The notes under the pieces were generated by a model that saw nothing but the letters and a program-made list of their open reading frames with translations, searched no databases and was not told where the DNA came from. Source: Rhynchonema sp. JSB1_4 (lineage: Eukaryota > Nematoda > Chromadorea > Monhysterida > Xyalidae). From it: a DNA stretch of 64,000 bases. The stretch is from contig JASAMV010004993.1 in NCBI GenBank assembly GCA_030248065.1, positions 1-64,000 on the forward strand. Reading direction: 5' to 3'. The translations under genes were made by a program, and so were the position numbers. Positions 61,227-64,000 of this stretch are shown in pieces. Every line of letters starts with the position of its first letter. The stretch's first letter is position 1.

Positions 61227-62062
61227 TTGGTCGCACAATGACTTTATAAGGATTGGTCAAAGTATTGATTTGATTTGATTGATTGGACTTTACAAGGATT
61301 GATTGGATTGTTTTTCCTGAATTGTAAAGCAGGAAAGTGATGGGGCAATGACGTTGCGTTGCGCGATCACACACAAAGAATGCAGTCAGTAAAATGTTTC
61401 AGTCCCGCAGCAACGTGGGTGCTCTGCTAGATTATTTTCAGATGAAACTGTTTAGAGAGAATGACAAACAGCACAGTGGTTAAGAGCAGGGTTGGGCAAA
61501 AAACGTTTTTTTTCCAAAAATCGTTTTTTTAAAAAAAAGGTTTTTTTTAAAAAAACGTTTTTTTTAAATGCCCAAATGACCAAAATATGTCCCCAAAAAA
61601 ATTGGAAAACGCTCATGTTGGGAAGAAAACGTGGTTAAATGAAGTAATTCTATGTGTTCTGAGGCAAAATAAACTGGTTTCAACCCATTTCTAGCGAGTT
61701 GATAAGATCCCATATCAGACCCGCATCATGGGACCAACTTTGGCCGGGGTCATCATTGAAAATCAAACTCCGTATATCGACGTATCTCGACAAAGTAAAC
61801 ATTGGTCGAAAATTTTTTTTTAAAAATGGGACAAAAATTGATTTTCCTTGATGATCAGGGTACTTTCCCTGAAAAATCAGGGAAAATCAAGGAAATTCAG
61901 GATTAAAAAAAAACGAAAAACGACCCAGTCGTTTTTTTTTAAAAACGTTGTTTTTTTAAGAAAAACCGCCGTCGTTTTTTTTGCCCAACCCTGGTTAAGA
62001 GTGACTCAACGTGAAAGTCAGGATTGATTTGATGAATTCTTATATCGTCACTGTGCGACCAA
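61227..62062. mobile_element. TA-flanked MITE (TTGGTCGCAC), copy 3, carrying a nested hAT-like MITE
   Basis: TTGGTCGCACAATGACTTTA and inverse (TCACTGTGCGACCAA), TA on both sides (61225-61226, 62063-62064). Net length without the insert is about 320 bp. Confidence 0.85.
61487..61993. mobile_element. hAT-like MITE, CAGGGTTGGG family, intact copy
   Basis: CAGGGTTGGGCAAAAAACG start, GCCCAACCCTG end, exact duplication GTTAAGAG (61479-61486, 61994-62001). Removal restores AGTGGTTAAGAGTGACTC, matching ACAGTGGTTAAGA-like sequence in other copies. Confidence 0.93.
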
Positions 62063-62099
62063 TACCACTGTATTCTACTACACTATGTATACATGCAGG

Positions 62100-62994
62100 C
62101 ATTGGTTTTTAAAAAAAATTTGTTTTTAAAAATTCGTTCCAAAAGTTAAAAAAATATTTTTTGATTATGTGAAATTTCGAAAATTTCTCTATTTTTTGCT
62201 CTAAAAGTGCTATTTTTGCATAAAAATTGCTACTGTTGACATCACCTGACCCTACCATGGGTGTATTGGGTGCCATAATCGTTGTTTTGTGGCATCTAGA
62301 CATAGTGCACACACTCACACGGCCTCTCATATGACGACACACGTAGTACATGTGACTGGGAGTCAATTTATACTCCGACAATTCTTTTGGGAGAAACTTT
62401 TCAAACGCGTTGCCTGATCCGTAAAGCGCATGATGCGTGCACTGGCTATAGCGGTCACGTGACTTCTGTAGCCAGTGCACCTATAACGCGCTTTACGGAT
62501 CAGGCAACGCGGTTGAAAAGTTTCTCCCAAAAGAATTGCCAGAGTATACTTATCCATGCCCCAGACCCGAAAGGAGTGATTCGATGTAATATTCACTCTT
62601 ATTTCACACTATGTAGTGATTCGATGTAATTCACTCTAATTTCACACTATGTACAGCTTATTTGCATTGGTCGTGTAGCTAGACGCAATAATTTCACCCA
62701 AAATTCCCATCCCGAATATCAGAAAGCCATACCATCACACCCGCACCACCTGGGGAAGGGTACGGGTGTGTACCTGACTATGGTTGGTACTTATCGACCA
62801 TTGGATAGCATGATTTTCGTATCACCTGTGCTTTATATACACTTAGAGCACATTTTGTGACAAAAATACCCCTATTTTGTATTTGAGCGCTCATTTTTTA
62901 TCGTGTTGGGCAGATTTTGACTGGAAAAAAATTTTAATTAAAAAAATCTTTTTTTAAAAATAGGGCTCGAATAAAATTTTTTTATTAACCACTG
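62100..62994. mobile_element. hAT-like MITE, CAGTGGTTAA family, copy 2 (inverted)
   Basis: The body is the reverse of 37281-38147; right end TTAACCACTG, left end CATTGGTTTTT. Flanks CATGCAGG / TATGCAGG (7 of 8). Contains an extra hairpin (about 62370-62550) absent from copy 1. Confidence 0.85.
62370..62550. mobile_element. hairpin element nested in the 62100 copy
   Basis: AATTCTTTTGGGAGAAACTT...GCGTTGCCTGATCCGTAAAG is mirrored by CTTTACGGATCAGGCAACGC...TCTCCCAAAAGAATT; absent at the same place in 37281-38147. Confidence 0.75.
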
Positions 62995-63024
62995 TATGCA
63001 GGTCTGGTGCAAAATCGGGGTGTA

Positions 63025-63674
63025 TAGTCCAACTATGAACTCATGAGACGACATATATTTTGAAGTTGACTTGTACGGATCCAATAATGTTCCGGTTCCA
63101 CGTAAAGGCAGTCTACGGGAGGTTGTCATTCAGCCCCCGAATACCGTAACCCACCGCAAGCGAGATCGTTGCGAGACCCATGCCGATCGCTGCTTATCGA
63201 CACGAGTATTAGCGGCAACAAGCTGGAAATTGTCATCATGCGCGTCGATCACCAAAACTTGGAAATGTTGGTTGATGTTGGCGCTAACACGCAAAACATA
63301 GATAAAAACCAAAATGGTCTCGACACGATCCTTGCAGATCAAAATTACGGTGGGTTACGGTATTCGGGGGCTGAGTGACAACCTCCCGTAGACTGCCTTT
63401 ATTTCGGAAATGAAGGAAAGAGAAACGCATGTATTTTTTTAAAAAACACGCTCTCCACCTCGGTTCGTAAATTCCCGTTTGGCTCCTAAAACATTTGTGT
63501 GTTGAACAATGTTGCTGTTCGCGTAAGCACGCAACAAATTGAGGTCAGCCAGCTGCTGGAACTTGTCATCATCTCTCTCGGCCCAATCTCTTGCTTTTGT
63601 TTGCGAAAATCCCGGCGCATTTTTGAACCTGGCCAAGCAAGCTTGAGTCGTCTCATGAGCTCGTGGTTGGACTA
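63025..63674 (-). mobile_element. TA-flanked element (TAGTCCAGCC family), copy 3, interrupted
   Basis: TAGTCCAACTATGAACTCAT start, GAGCTCGTGGTTGGACTA end. A 295-bp element is inserted at a TA. The minus strand keeps KFQQLADLNLLRAYANSN. Confidence 0.82.
63105..63399. mobile_element. TA-inserted MITE with about 50-bp terminal inverted repeats
   Basis: AAGGCAGTCTACGGGAGGTT and inverse; the arms pair for about 50 bp with one mismatch. TA at 63103-63104 and 63400-63401. The empty site (ACGTATTTCGG) is seen in the sister copies at 28493 and 29790. Confidence 0.93.
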
Positions 63675-64000
63675 CACAAAGTCGATCTGACGCACAAAAT
63701 TTGGCTGTAATCGATATTTTGGTGATTGTATATCCCTCAAACGGCATTAAATGCTTTAAAATATGTTGTGCGGCATGCTACAATGCATGGGAGTAACATA
63801 ATTAGTCAAAATTAACCTCAGACTGGTCGGAGACCCTGGAATTTGCACAATACTACCGGGTGTCACCACACAAGTTCGATCCCAGGCGAAAATTTCTCAA
63901 TTTTTGAAAAATATGTTACATCGATTTCATTTTCATGAAACGTCATTTGCCACACTTTTTCAAATAAAAAGAATTTTCGTCAGAAAAAAATCAAAAAGTT
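63675..64000. other. right edge, nothing recognised
   Basis: No exon or repeat supported. Confidence 0.4.

Overview
This is a stretch of an animal (invertebrate) nuclear genome. The genes have GT-AG introns, there is an eukaryote-type tRNA, and the window encodes metazoan families: a Cys-loop chloride channel, a dual-specificity phosphatase, S1 serine proteases, PLAT-domain and saposin-like secreted proteins, and a MATH-domain protein. The channel looks glutamate/glycine-chloride-channel-like, which suggests a protostome, but I cannot name the species. Most long open frames here are antisense shadows or run through microsatellites. The real genes are chains of short exons that I rebuilt by eye from splice sites, reading frame and intron phase. 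Layout: (1) about 0.9-6.8 kb, minus strand: an 11-exon Cys-loop chloride-channel gene running off the left edge; 6.8-9.1 kb, minus: a secreted His-rich protein. (2) 10.6-15.7 kb, plus: a broken tandem copy and then an intact three-exon phosphatase whose second intron holds a hAT transposon with a further MITE inside it. (3) 15.9 kb: a tRNA-like gene; 16.7-23.1 kb, plus: a multi-exon MATH/PPxY protein. (4) 25.7-36.1 kb, minus: two paralogous secreted PLAT-domain genes with matching exon structure; the second intron of the left copy holds a large palindrome carrying a short secreted-peptide gene in both arms. (5) 37.1-42.6 kb, minus: a complete small saposin-like gene with two further sets of unrecognised exons inside its large intron. 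(6) 44.1-45.5 kb: a decayed LINE with RNase H. (7) 45.7-60.4 kb, minus: a complete eight-exon S1 protease gene and an incomplete tandem paralogue. Introns and spacers are packed with short DNA transposons. They sort by target-site duplication: hAT-like (8 bp), PIF/Harbinger-like (TAA/TTA), TTAA elements (at least five families, all starting AG after the TTAA) and Tc1/mariner-like (TA). Several are nested, and two insertions can be proved against empty sites within this window. What is unusual: the proteases keep the His/Asp/Ser triad but have lost Cys191 and carry Lys at position 189; the phosphatase has Phe-Cys instead of His-Cys and a hydrophobic tail; and a 359-bp TA-flanked element keeps the same protein-like reading frame in three copies. 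No computation or database search was run; family calls rest on motifs and spacing read by eye.
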